In this document: piece by piece, positions 1 through 6,480 of the stretch | Layout: each line of letters opens with the position of its first letter | Numbering within the stretch: position 1 is the stretch's first letter | Assembly (NCBI GenBank): GCA_013824385.1 | Contig: PNNU01000203.1 | Span: forward strand, 1-6,480 | Reading direction: 5' to 3' | Length of the DNA stretch: 6,480 bases | DNA from: Anaerolinea sp. | GTDB lineage: Bacteria; Chloroflexota; Anaerolineae; Anaerolineales; Anaerolineaceae | Translations under genes and position numbers: made by a program | The notes under the pieces: generated by a model | The model's database searches: none | Seen by the model: only the letters and a program-made list of their open reading frames with translations | Told to the model about the DNA's origin: nothing

Positions 1-966
1 TAAAATTCCATGTTCCTGAGAGAGCCTGTCCACACGCGCGTGCGGCATGGGCGCACCCCAGCGTTCGCCATTCGGCAACGCGGGAAGACCGTACGATTGC
101 TTTCCATCCAGCTCTACAGTGTTTTTTGATAAGTGGATCGCACCCCCATACACCACCACTTCGCGCCGGTCAGGGTGTTTGGCCACTACCGGGCAGGCCA
201 GGGCAATACTAATGTTGTCAATTCCACATGAACCTTCCGCGGCTTGCTGGGCATCATAGAGCACAAAATTCCCAGGCCTAACCTCATCAATCCCGGACCA
301 ATCTTCGCACACTGAACAACCGGGCGTATCTCCCACCGAAACCTTCAACCCGCTGAACCCGATCACTGCCAGTTCGTCGCGTATTTGATTCAAGCGGTCC
401 ACACCTTCACGGAAGATGCGGCTGATCGCCTCGCCGCTGCCCGCATGGTAAGAATGCCCAGAGTGGGTCAACAATCCCGTCAGTCTCAAGCGTGGAATCC
501 GATTCACCGCTTCACAAATTTCATGCAAACTCTTCTTATCTTGCCAGTCAATGCCTGTACGGCGGCTGCCTGCATCCACTTTGATCCAGACGTCCAACGG
601 CGCTTGTCCAAACAGAACAAGAGGCGGCAAAACATCCAGGTTTTCGATCAATATTCCCAGATGAACCCGTTCGGCCAATGCATTGATGCGTTTCATTTGC
701 CGGGGATTGAATGAAAAAGCAATTAAAATATCCTCCCAGCCGTAATCAGCAAAATATTCAGCCATCTCCACCGAAGAGACGGTGATCTTTTGCACACCTG
801 CATCACGAAACCACTCTCCGATTTGCGCAGATTGGTGGGTTTTGAAATGCGGTCGAAAAGTCACCCCCCTGTCGTAAGCACGCTGGGTCATGCAGGCAAT
901 ATTACTGCGTGTGACTGCTTCGTCAATCAATAAAGTGGGTTGATCAATTTGAGTCAAAAGAGACAT
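1..966 (-). CDS. PLP-dependent D-threonine aldolase / D-serine dehydratase-like (alanine racemase N-terminal fold) enzyme, 3' end missing
   Basis: The ATG at 966-964 opens a frame that stays open for 322 codons to the left edge, so the C-terminus lies outside the window. The visible part is the PLP-binding TIM-barrel of the fold-type III family that includes D-threonine aldolase and DSD1-type D-serine dehydratase. RPHFKTHQ (residues 38-45) contains the expected Schiff-base lysine, K42. IKVDAGSRRTG (128-138), THSGHSY (167-173), VGDTPGC (211-217) and EVRPGNFVLYD (228-238) match the conserved positions of the family, and the frame breaks off in SQEHGIL (316-322). Family members usually run about 360-390 residues. 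The missing end should carry the C-terminal metal-binding His/Cys or His/Asp pair that separates dehydratase from aldolase chemistry. The substrate, probably a D-3-hydroxy amino acid, therefore cannot be fixed. The protein is probably cytosolic, with no signal peptide. It starts 23 bp after the stop of the 797-residue gene, which suggests co-transcription. Confidence 0.9.
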   Translation of the reverse strand, partial: MSLLTQIDQPTLLIDEAVTRSNIACMTQRAYDRGVTFRPHFKTHQSAQIGEWFRDAGVQKITVSSVEMAEYFADYGWEDILIAFSFNPRQMKRINALAERVHLGILIENLDVLPPLVLFGQAPLDVWIKVDAGSRRTGIDWQDKKSLHEICEAVNRIPRLRLTGLLTHSGHSYHAGSGEAISRIFREGVDRLNQIRDELAVIGFSGLKVSVGDTPGCSVCEDWSGIDEVRPGNFVLYDAQQAAEGSCGIDNISIALACPVVAKHPDRREVVVYGGAIHLSKNTVELDGKQSYGLPALPNGERWGAPMPHARVDRLSQEHGIL

Positions 967-973
967 GGAAGGC

Positions 974-979
974 CTTTCA
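974..979 (-). promoter_or_regulatory. Ribosome binding site of the PLP enzyme gene
   Basis: On the minus strand the sequence before the ATG reads GAAAGGCCTTCC-ATG. The AAAGG core is a modest Shine-Dalgarno match at a normal distance. It sits in the 23-bp gap after the stop codon of the upstream gene and supports the ATG at 966 as the start. Confidence 0.55.
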
Positions 980-989
980 GTCACCCTGC

Positions 990-3383
990 CTACGGCAGAG
1001 GGGCATAGTAAATTTGACTTCCAAACGCCATGAAAATAATCCTGGCCGAAGAAACCACAATCGCCGTGGGGGCAACCCTGTCAAGATTCGCGCCGTCGAT
1101 AAACCGCGGATGCAGTATCTTTTGCAGGTTGCGCTGCAAGCTGAAGTGGTATAAAGCCTTGGCAGTACCGTCCAATAAATAGATGGAAGAATCAGGTGCA
1201 TCCGTCATGCGCATTTGGATGAATTTCGCTTCGGGGAAGGTAATCGAATTTGCTGATTGCCCGGTTCTCATATCACCATATGGCGCGGGGTCCTGGCATT
1301 CAGTTAATTTGTAATCCTTCATGTGGCTGTAGGTGCATTCCACCATTTGCCCATTGCTGCGCAAAATATACAACTCATCACCATTGACCTCAATATCAAC
1401 CGCTTCGGTCAGGACCGGGATCTGGTTGTCAAAAAAGAGGGTTGGTTTGGACTCGAATTGGATTCCGGTTCCTTCGTAGCGATACACAGCATTACCGCCG
1501 ATATCCAGCACGTATAAATAATTATTGAACAAAGCGATGGATTTCAGGTTTTTCCAACCCTGGTCAGGCGGGGTCAAACCGCTCGCCACACCTGCAGTTC
1601 CCGGGATACAAAATTCCGTGTTACCGGATGCATCCACAGCCATAATGGTGGCTTTGAAGGAATTATTTACATCCACAGGCACCATATCCACCAATTTCCC
1701 CAAAGTGTTCAGCGGATTTTTCTCATTCGGGCCGCAATCAAATGCTTCATCAAGCTGATAGCCCGAGCTGCCCAATGAGTAGCGTTTGATCGTTCCACTT
1801 GTTCCATCCAACAAATACAGATCGGTGGGGGTGGCTACCATTTGAGTAACTACAGATCCAGCCTGCAGACCGCCGGGGATCACCTCTGCCATTTCGAGGC
1901 GTTGAACACCCTGCAAAATATCCAATTCACCCTGCACTTTTACGCGCAAAGAGGCCGAAGTGTCGTTCTGTCCAAACGATTCGGCTTTGTCGAGCCAGTA
2001 CATGGATTGCTGCAAGCTGGCCAGATAGAGTGGAGGATCGTTGACCTGTGTTTCAGCCTGGATGGCATATTGCTGCGCCAGGATAAGATTTTGATTGAAT
2101 AACTTACTTTCGCCCGAAGATTTGTAAACCAAACCTGCCAGGATGACAATTACCATGGGTACGAGAATGGCAATTCCAATCAAAGCACTGCGGCTCATTT
2201 TCAAGGGCTCATCTGCCATGACTGGCAATATTTTTTGCATGAAACTGGAAAAAGAAGAACCCATCTTGTTGGCAGAGGAAACCATCGTCCTTGTCACTTT
2301 GCCCGCTGTTACTTGTGCAGTGGATGGTCCAATGGTTTTCTCTTCTTGAGATTCCGGATTCTGAAGCCGCGTCCCTATCCGCCTTCTCAGAGTCAAATTC
2401 ATCACCGGTTGGTTTGGTTGAATCTCTTCTGTCCGCTCAAATTCATTGGGACTTTCAAATTGCTCTTCCACAGGAACTTCCATTTGGGAAGAAGGTCTGG
2501 AAACCGGAGTGCTTTCAATAGTTGAATTCGAAGGCCTGCTCCATTCGACAGCAGGGAAGGATGCCACGGGGATGGAAGACGCGGGGATGGGTGCCTCTGC
2601 AATGGACGCGGCCACTGCTACGGGTGGAGCCCAAGACTCAGGTTCAACTTCTGGAGCAGCTTTCGATTCCGCCACTGATTGTGCGGACGAACGTCCGGGC
2701 AAGGGTTCCTGTTTCACCAGGCCTTTGCCGGGGATTAATCGCATGAATACTGCTTTTAGATCAGGACCAGTTTGGTTAAACAACCGCCTGCTGACTGCTT
2801 CATTGGTAAGCGCATTGCAGCCTGCAAAAGTCTCCTCTTTCCAAAACTCTGGGGGTTGGCATGAAATCACCAGGGTGTCATTCTCAACCAATTCGCAGGT
2901 GGAGAATCTGCAAACCAGGTTTTGATCTACTCCCAAACCGCGCCCTTGATTATCTGAATCTGAGAATTCAAGTGCCTCAGTCTTGCCCGCAAACCAGGCT
3001 TTCGCCGGACCGATGTTTAACAAGTATAAGGATTCACGCCGGAGAACCACAATGTTGAGTGCCGCGGACATACGCGCACCCTCTTTGACCCGTTTCAAAT
3101 TACGCTCCAACAAATCGGAATTCAAGGCTTCGACCAGGGTTTTCATGGCAAAAGTGACCGTTCCGGCGGTTTGATAATAACCCTCAAGTTTCTTTGAAAG
3201 CCATGCATTCAAACTATCAGCCGCAATCCCGGAGGATCCGCTGATCTGAACCATGGCAATGACTGTGTCATTTTCGCGTCCGCGCGCAGTTTTACGCGGT
3301 GGTGATATTGCCACCAGTCCCGGCAGGGAGTTTTGTTCCACACCTTGTTCAAGATTTATTGCGAATAAATTGATGTCAAACAA
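990..3383 (-). CDS. Membrane-anchored PP2C-like (catalytically degenerate) protein with C-terminal beta-propeller-like domain
   Basis: This is a 797-residue protein with no family name that I recognise over its full length. Residues 1-215 resemble a PP2C/PPM phosphatase fold. The core strand pair and following turn usually read NxGDSR, but here read NIGPAKAW (123-130). A later LGVDQNL (150-156) and ENDTLVIS (167-174) resemble the PP2C stretch around 'gD.lll.SDG'. The metal-binding aspartates are not seen, so phosphatase activity is doubtful. Residues 225-330 are a Pro/Ala/Ser/Glu-rich linker. Residues 399-420 form one hydrophobic transmembrane helix with basic residues before it (RRR at 333-335, K395, R398), predicting a cytosolic N-terminus and external C-terminus. 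Residues 427-497 are helical. Residues 515-797 contain six repeats of the form LYLLDG..G.I.RYS (near 522, 579, 623, 671, 734, 782), as expected of a six-bladed propeller. The start is a TTG with a good ribosome site. Function may be sensing or scaffolding across the membrane, by inference only. Confidence 0.8.
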   Translation of the reverse strand: MFDINLFAINLEQGVEQNSLPGLVAISPPRKTARGRENDTVIAMVQISGSSGIAADSLNAWLSKKLEGYYQTAGTVTFAMKTLVEALNSDLLERNLKRVKEGARMSAALNIVVLRRESLYLLNIGPAKAWFAGKTEALEFSDSDNQGRGLGVDQNLVCRFSTCELVENDTLVISCQPPEFWKEETFAGCNALTNEAVSRRLFNQTGPDLKAVFMRLIPGKGLVKQEPLPGRSSAQSVAESKAAPEVEPESWAPPVAVAASIAEAPIPASSIPVASFPAVEWSRPSNSTIESTPVSRPSSQMEVPVEEQFESPNEFERTEEIQPNQPVMNLTLRRRIGTRLQNPESQEEKTIGPSTAQVTAGKVTRTMVSSANKMGSSFSSFMQKILPVMADEPLKMSRSALIGIAILVPMVIVILAGLVYKSSGESKLFNQNLILAQQYAIQAETQVNDPPLYLASLQQSMYWLDKAESFGQNDTSASLRVKVQGELDILQGVQRLEMAEVIPGGLQAGSVVTQMVATPTDLYLLDGTSGTIKRYSLGSSGYQLDEAFDCGPNEKNPLNTLGKLVDMVPVDVNNSFKATIMAVDASGNTEFCIPGTAGVASGLTPPDQGWKNLKSIALFNNYLYVLDIGGNAVYRYEGTGIQFESKPTLFFDNQIPVLTEAVDIEVNGDELYILRSNGQMVECTYSHMKDYKLTECQDPAPYGDMRTGQSANSITFPEAKFIQMRMTDAPDSSIYLLDGTAKALYHFSLQRNLQKILHPRFIDGANLDRVAPTAIVVSSARIIFMAFGSQIYYAPLP

Positions 3384-3390
3384 TCGTCTA

Positions 3391-3396
3391 CCCTCG
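3391..3396 (-). promoter_or_regulatory. Ribosome binding site that decides a TTG start
   Basis: On the minus strand, CGAGGG lies 7 nt before the TTG at 3383-3381. The same frame is closed upstream by a TAA after about eleven codons, and no ATG or GTG lies between that stop and the TTG. The TTG is therefore the best start for the 797-residue protein. Confidence 0.65.
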
Positions 3397-3419
3397 AGTT
3401 GAAATCGGATGATCGCTTA

Positions 3420-3449
3420 AATATATAGAATCCAATAAACTAGATACAA
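3420..3449 (-). promoter_or_regulatory. Predicted sigma-70-like promoter for the minus-strand membrane-protein gene
   Basis: On the minus strand, TTGTAT (3449-3444) is followed after 16 nt by TATATA (3427-3422). An overlapping TATATT at 3425-3420 gives an 18-nt spacing instead. Transcription would start near 3413 and leave a leader of about 30 nt before the TTG start. This is a consensus match only. Confidence 0.5.
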
Positions 3450-3489
3450 GATTGAGGCCAAAGTTATAAATGGCGCTTCGATACAGGAT
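3443..3489. repeat. Direct repeat GATACA(A/G)GAT in both divergent promoters
   Basis: GATACAAGAT at 3443-3452 and GATACAGGAT at 3480-3489 match at 9 of 10 positions and are 37 bp apart. The first copy covers the predicted -35 of the minus-strand promoter. The second lies just upstream of the plus-strand -10 box. A short palindrome, ATAG-T-CTAT (3488-3496), overlaps the end of the second copy. The position suggests a shared operator, but the repeat is short and may be chance. Confidence 0.35.
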
Positions 3490-3493
3490 AGTC

Positions 3494-3499
3494 TATAAT
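3494..3499 (+). promoter_or_regulatory. Predicted -10 box for the HerA-like ATPase gene
   Basis: A perfect TATAAT lies 33 bp before the ATG at 3533. No good -35 element is found 16-18 bp upstream (the sequence there is TGGCGC or similar). The promoter may therefore be weak or need an activator. Transcription would start near 3506, giving a leader of about 27 nt. Confidence 0.5.
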
Positions 3500-3521
3500 C
3501 TAAACAAAAGAAAATTCAACT

Positions 3522-3528
3522 AGAGGTG
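3522..3528 (+). promoter_or_regulatory. Ribosome binding site of the HerA-like ATPase gene
   Basis: AGAGGTG lies 4 nt before the ATG, and the GAGG core is 6 nt away. This is a near-consensus Shine-Dalgarno sequence and supports the ATG at 3533. Confidence 0.75.
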
Positions 3529-3532
3529 AAAA

Positions 3533-5998
3533 ATGGCACCCTCCAATCCGGGATACTACCTTGGCAAGATTTTTGATATTAAAACCAATGCCCCGACCAG
3601 CGAACAGGTATTGCTTGATCCATCCAATTTAACCACGCACGCGGTGGTCACCGGCATGACCGGTTCAGGTAAGACCGGCCTCTGCATCGGTTTGCTTGAA
3701 GAAGCCGCCCTGCATGGCATCCCCGCCATCATCATCGACCCCAAGGGCGACCTGACCAACCTGCTGCTGCATTTCCCTTCTTTGCTGCCCACAGATTTTG
3801 AACCCTGGATTGATCCTGAAATCGCCCGTCAGAGCGGAAAAACGGTAGAACAATCCTCCACGGAGACCGCCGAAAAATGGAAAAAAGGCCTGGAAGGATC
3901 AGGTCTTGGCCCCGAGCAGCTTAAAGCCCTCGGTGATACCGCCGATTACACCATTTTTACACCTGGTTCCTCTTCAGGCGTCTCAGTTAACATCCTTTCC
4001 TCTTTTCAGTCTCCAGATCTTGATTGGGAATCCAACTCAGAAATGCTGCGAGAACGAATCTCAAGCACCGTCACAGCCCTGTTGGGCTTGATCGGACTCA
4101 GCGACATCGATCCGCTGCGCTCAAGAGAACACATACTGCTATCCAATTTGATCGAGACCGCCTGGGTCAACAAACAATCCCTAACCCTCACGGATCTGAT
4201 CCTGCAAGTGCAGACTCCGCCCATGGAGCGCCTTGGCGCCTTCCCCATGGAATCCTTCTTCCCTGAGAAGGAACGCTTTTCGCTGGCCATCCTGTTGAAT
4301 AACTTTCTGGCTGCCCCCTCCTTTCAGGTATGGCAGCAGGGTCAAACTCTGGATATCGCCGAATTGCTTTATCCAAAATCTGGCAAGCCGCGTCACTCAA
4401 TCTTCTATCTGGCGCATTTGAGCGAAAATGAGCGCATGTTCTTTGTCACCCTGCTCTTCGCCGCCGTGGAATCGTGGATGCGCAGTCAGCGCGGTACGGG
4501 CAACCTTCGGGCGTTGGTTTATTTCGACGAGATCATGGGCTATCTGCCGCCGGTGGCCAACCCGGCTTCGAAGACCGTGATGATGCGCATGCTCAAACAG
4601 GCACGCGCCTTTGGTGTAGGTCTGGTTCTGGCAACCCAAAACCCGGTGGATGTGGATTACAAGGCGCTTTCCAATGCAGGCACGTGGATGATCGGCCGGT
4701 TGCAAACCGACCAGGACAAACAGCGTTTGCTCGACGGCCTCACCTCTGCAGGTGGCAGCACCAATGTGGCCACTTTTGATAAACTGATCTCCGGATTGCA
4801 GAAAAGAGTCTTCCTTTATCACAGTATCTATAAACCCGCACCCGTCACATTTAGCACACGCTGGACACTCAACTTCCTGGCCGGACCCATGACCCGCGAC
4901 CAGATTCCTCAAGCCAACAAACTCGTGGGCATTGAAAACGGCAAGAAATTTGTTGCATCGGCTTCGTCTTCAACAGATGCAGCCCCAACAAAACCTACCG
5001 CGGCATCAAAATCCGCTGAAATGACATCCAGTCGGCCTGCCATACCAGGAAATATCAATGAATATTTCCTCCCTGCCACCAAGGGTTTCAGCGAAGCGGC
5101 CAGCGCCGCCAACCTGCCAACCGGTTTAAGCGCCAAAGGGTTGGTCTACAAAGCCGCACTTCTAATGCAAGCAGAAGTACGCTACCTTTCCAGGCAATAC
5201 GCCCTCGAAACTTCCAAGAAGATCGCTGCTGTGCTCGAAACCCCGGGAACCGGCCTGGTTAAATGGGAAAACAATACCATTGGCGCACTTGACCTACAGA
5301 AACTGGAATCCCAATCCATGCCGAATTCACAATTCCATCCGGTAGCAGCCTGGCTTGGCGATGCCAAAAAAACGGTTGACCTGCAAAAAGATTTTCTTGA
5401 ATGGATCTATCGCACTGGTTCGATCAAACTTAAATCAAATACTGCTTTGAAAATTTACGCCACTCCCGAAATGACACAGGCAGATTTTCACACTCGTTGT
5501 ACAGCAGCCGCCAGAGAGATGACCGCTGCTGAAATGGAAAAAGTGTCATCCACTTTGGATACAAAAATATCGACACTGCAGCGCAAGATTGACGCCCAGG
5601 AGCTGGATGTTAAAGCCGCCCAAAACGCGGTAAACCAGCGCAACCTTGAAAGCCTGGCAACCGGTGGAAGCGCATTATTTGGCATGCTCACGGGCAGAAA
5701 ACGCAGTCTTTCGAGTACCATGTCGAAGGTACGCATGTCAGAAGCCGCCAAAGATAAAAAGCTGGCCGAAGAACAAGACCTTGATGCTCTTAATGACCAG
5801 ATGAAAGAGCTTCTGCTGCAAAAAGAAAGAACACTTAAAGATGTCACCGAAAAATGGGCTAATGTGACCGCCAAGATCACAGAGGTTTCAATCACTCCCA
5901 CTAAAAGTGATATATTCTCAGAACTCTTCGGTGTCGGTTGGCTGCCCTATTATCTGACCGAAAATGCTGGCAGCCCGGTGGAAATTCCAGCTTTTTAA
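3533..5998 (+). CDS. HerA/FtsK-superfamily ATPase (HerA-like helicase/translocase) with C-terminal coiled coil
   Basis: This 821-residue protein belongs to the HerA-FtsK class of P-loop motor ATPases, which form rings and move DNA or other polymers using ATP. The Walker A motif is GMTGSGKT (41-48, K47). IIDPKGDL (67-74) is the strand-loop motif typical of HerA/DUF87/DUF853 proteins. LVYFDEI (328-334) is Walker B with D332 and catalytic E333. LATQNP (366-371) is the sensor-like strand, and R389 in MIGRLQTD is a candidate arginine finger. Residues 475-505 are a Ser/Ala/Thr/Pro-rich linker. Residues 530-650 form a second, unassigned domain. Residues 665-785 are two long charged helices separated by a Gly-rich hydrophobic turn, GGSALFGMLTGRK (711-723), as in a coiled-coil hairpin. 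The C-terminus (792-807) ends in an SDI...VGWLPYY stretch that I believe recurs in this family. No transmembrane segment or signal peptide is seen. No NurA nuclease gene is adjacent, so a classical HerA-NurA end-resection role is not supported. The ATPase class is sure; the substrate is unknown. Confidence 0.92.
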   Translation: MAPSNPGYYLGKIFDIKTNAPTSEQVLLDPSNLTTHAVVTGMTGSGKTGLCIGLLEEAALHGIPAIIIDPKGDLTNLLLHFPSLLPTDFEPWIDPEIARQSGKTVEQSSTETAEKWKKGLEGSGLGPEQLKALGDTADYTIFTPGSSSGVSVNILSSFQSPDLDWESNSEMLRERISSTVTALLGLIGLSDIDPLRSREHILLSNLIETAWVNKQSLTLTDLILQVQTPPMERLGAFPMESFFPEKERFSLAILLNNFLAAPSFQVWQQGQTLDIAELLYPKSGKPRHSIFYLAHLSENERMFFVTLLFAAVESWMRSQRGTGNLRALVYFDEIMGYLPPVANPASKTVMMRMLKQARAFGVGLVLATQNPVDVDYKALSNAGTWMIGRLQTDQDKQRLLDGLTSAGGSTNVATFDKLISGLQKRVFLYHSIYKPAPVTFSTRWTLNFLAGPMTRDQIPQANKLVGIENGKKFVASASSSTDAAPTKPTAASKSAEMTSSRPAIPGNINEYFLPATKGFSEAASAANLPTGLSAKGLVYKAALLMQAEVRYLSRQYALETSKKIAAVLETPGTGLVKWENNTIGALDLQKLESQSMPNSQFHPVAAWLGDAKKTVDLQKDFLEWIYRTGSIKLKSNTALKIYATPEMTQADFHTRCTAAAREMTAAEMEKVSSTLDTKISTLQRKIDAQELDVKAAQNAVNQRNLESLATGGSALFGMLTGRKRSLSSTMSKVRMSEAAKDKKLAEEQDLDALNDQMKELLLQKERTLKDVTEKWANVTAKITEVSITPTKSDIFSELFGVGWLPYYLTENAGSPVEIPAF

Positions 5999-6014
5999 CT
6001 GCTGTCAAAAGATT

Positions 6015-6053
6015 AAAAACGGTGTGAATGCCAGCATTCACACTGTTTTTTTT
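6015..6053 (+). terminator. Strong intrinsic terminator after the ATPase gene
   Basis: A 16-bp stem (6015-6030 with 6035-6050) has only one non-Watson-Crick position, a G-T wobble, and closes on a CCAG loop. An uninterrupted run of eight T (6046-6053) ends it. It begins 16 nt after the TAA of the ATPase gene. The five A on the left arm also give a short U run in the reverse direction, but nothing converges on it here. Confidence 0.92.
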
Positions 6054-6140
6054 ATCCTGATACCAAGCCATTACCCTGCATGGATGTGTTTTTTGTTTTA
6101 CATAGCTTATCCAATAACCTTGGGTTTTTATATCAGATAA

Positions 6141-6227
6141 TTATGACATTATTCATCATATTTTATGACAGTATTTATTGTATATTTATGATATATAAGG
6201 TATTATTTATCTTAATTAACCATGACA
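6141..6227. repeat. Spaced TTATGACA-type repeats upstream of the DoxX-family gene
   Basis: TTATGACA occurs exactly at 6141-6148 and 6163-6170. A variant TTATGATA lies at 6186-6193, and ATGACA recurs at 6222-6227. The ATGA starts are 22, 23 and 34 bp apart, close to whole turns of B-DNA. The first copy is also half of an inverted repeat, TATGA-N9-TCATA (6142-6160), and the last of ATGA-CA-TCAT (6222-6231). This looks like a row of protein-binding sites on one DNA face, but AT-rich DNA makes short repeats likely by chance. Confidence 0.4.
6178..6206 (+). promoter_or_regulatory. Predicted sigma-70-like promoter of the DoxX-family gene
   Basis: TTGTAT (6178-6183) and TATTAT (6201-6206) are separated by the ideal 17 bp. 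Transcription would start near 6213 and leave a leader of about 53 nt. The two exact TTATGACA copies would be centred near -46 and -68, where activators often bind. A further variant copy lies in the promoter spacer. Confidence 0.55.
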
Positions 6228-6255
6228 TCATTATTAGAAGACATTATGAAAGAAA

Positions 6256-6261
6256 AAGGAG
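6256..6261 (+). promoter_or_regulatory. Ribosome binding site of the DoxX-family gene
   Basis: AAGGAG, a strong Shine-Dalgarno match, lies 4 nt before the ATG at 6266. The spacing is slightly short but functional, and it decides this start over the ATG at 6246, whose frame stops after seven codons. Confidence 0.7.
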
Positions 6262-6265
6262 TCTC

Positions 6266-6480
6266 ATGAAAAATGTATTGTTCGGCGAAACAAATATGGA
6301 AGATGCCCCTTTCTTTAAGGCACTCTTCAACAGCACAAAATTTGCATGGTTGTGGCTGATCGTTCGTGTTTATGTCGGTTATCAGTGGATCACAGCTGGT
6401 CTGCATAAACTTGAAGCCCCTGAGTGGATGCAAACCGGTGAGGCTCTCAAGGGATATTGGACTCGTGCAGTTTCAATCCC
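6266..6480 (+). CDS. DoxX-family integral membrane protein, N-terminal part
   Basis: Seventy-one full codons are visible before the right edge cuts the gene. Residues 28-45 form a first membrane helix, running into VGYQWITAGLHKLEAPEW (37-54). This is the characteristic DoxX/DoxD pattern of an Arg-Val-Tyr-x-Gly-Tyr-x-Trp helix followed by a Gly-x-x-Lys turn. MQTGEALKGYW (55-65) matches the Gly-x-Ala-Leu-x-Gly-Phe/Tyr-Trp stretch that follows in the family. DoxX proteins usually have four membrane helices and 120-200 residues, so at least half is missing. Family members include the DoxD subunit of thiosulfate:quinone oxidoreductase, but most have no proven reaction, and a specific role cannot be read here. 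The gene has its own promoter and ribosome site after a strong terminator, so it is a separate unit from the ATPase gene. Confidence 0.85.
   Translation, partial: MKNVLFGETNMEDAPFFKALFNSTKFAWLWLIVRVYVGYQWITAGLHKLEAPEWMQTGEALKGYWTRAVSI

Larger units (their letters stand above)
6054..6265. other. AT-rich intergenic region upstream of the DoxX-family gene
   Basis: About 210 bp without a credible gene. The half nearer the DoxX gene (roughly 6120-6250) is much more AT-rich than the coding DNA. It carries ATGACA/ATGATA-type repeats and a promoter, listed separately. The stretch 6054-6120 shows no structure I can assign. Confidence 0.6.

Noticed and set aside
2446..2925. 159-codon open frame on the plus strand
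   Set aside because: It is antisense to the low-complexity linker and end of the PP2C-like domain of the 797-residue protein, with no domain of its own.
4397..4912. 171-codon open frame on the minus strand within the ATPase gene
   Set aside because: It lies fully antisense to a frame with clear Walker motifs, has no recognisable domain, and its composition is what the reverse strand of a coding gene gives.
5488..5901. 137-codon open frame on the minus strand rich in Ser, Leu and Ala
   Set aside because: It is antisense to the coiled-coil part of the ATPase. The hydrophobic look comes from reading Lys/Glu/Ala codons backwards.
3533..5998. Reading the ATPase as a conjugation or defence protein
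   Set aside because: HerA-like ATPases occur in such systems, but no nuclease, Sir2, relaxase or mating-pair gene is present in the window to support it.
6141..6231. CRISPR array or replication-origin iterons
   Set aside because: The repeats are only 6-8 bp, too short for CRISPR, and no replication gene or DnaA-box cluster is nearby.
6212..6433. 73-codon open frame on the minus strand at the right end
   Set aside because: It is antisense to the DoxX-family start and runs into the promoter region; the plus-strand frame has a strong ribosome site and family motifs.

Overview
The window looks like chromosomal DNA from a free-living bacterium, with moderate GC in the genes and AT-rich intergenic DNA. 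Two features make a Chloroflexota (Anaerolineae-type) host a reasonable guess. One is an ~800-residue HerA/FtsK-type ATPase with a coiled-coil tail. The other is a large single-pass membrane protein that joins a PP2C-like domain to a propeller-like domain. No rRNA or other phylogenetic marker is present, so the assignment is inference. I see no tRNA, rRNA, CRISPR array, insertion sequence or phage gene.

Layout. Positions 1-966 (minus) hold most of a PLP-dependent enzyme of the D-threonine aldolase / D-serine dehydratase-like family, cut by the left edge. Only 23 bp upstream of it, and probably in the same transcript, 990-3383 (minus) encodes a 797-residue protein. It has a PP2C-like domain that appears to have lost its catalytic residues, a Pro/Ala/Ser-rich linker, one transmembrane helix and a six-repeat beta-propeller-like C-terminus. 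A 149-bp divergent promoter region (3384-3532) separates it from 3533-5998 (plus), an 821-residue HerA-like ATPase with intact Walker A and B motifs and a C-terminal coiled-coil hairpin. A strong intrinsic terminator (6015-6053) closes that gene. An AT-rich spacer follows, carrying spaced TTATGACA-type repeats and a good sigma-70-like promoter. The window ends in the first 71 codons of a DoxX-family membrane protein (6266-6480, plus).

How the genes may work together. The pseudo-PP2C membrane protein and the HerA-like ATPase are transcribed divergently from one short region. A 10-bp repeat (9 of 10 matching) lies in each of the two predicted promoters, so co-regulation is plausible but unproven. 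The PLP enzyme follows the membrane-protein gene closely and is likely co-transcribed, but I see no biochemical link. The DoxX gene is insulated by the terminator and is a separate unit with its own, possibly regulated, promoter.
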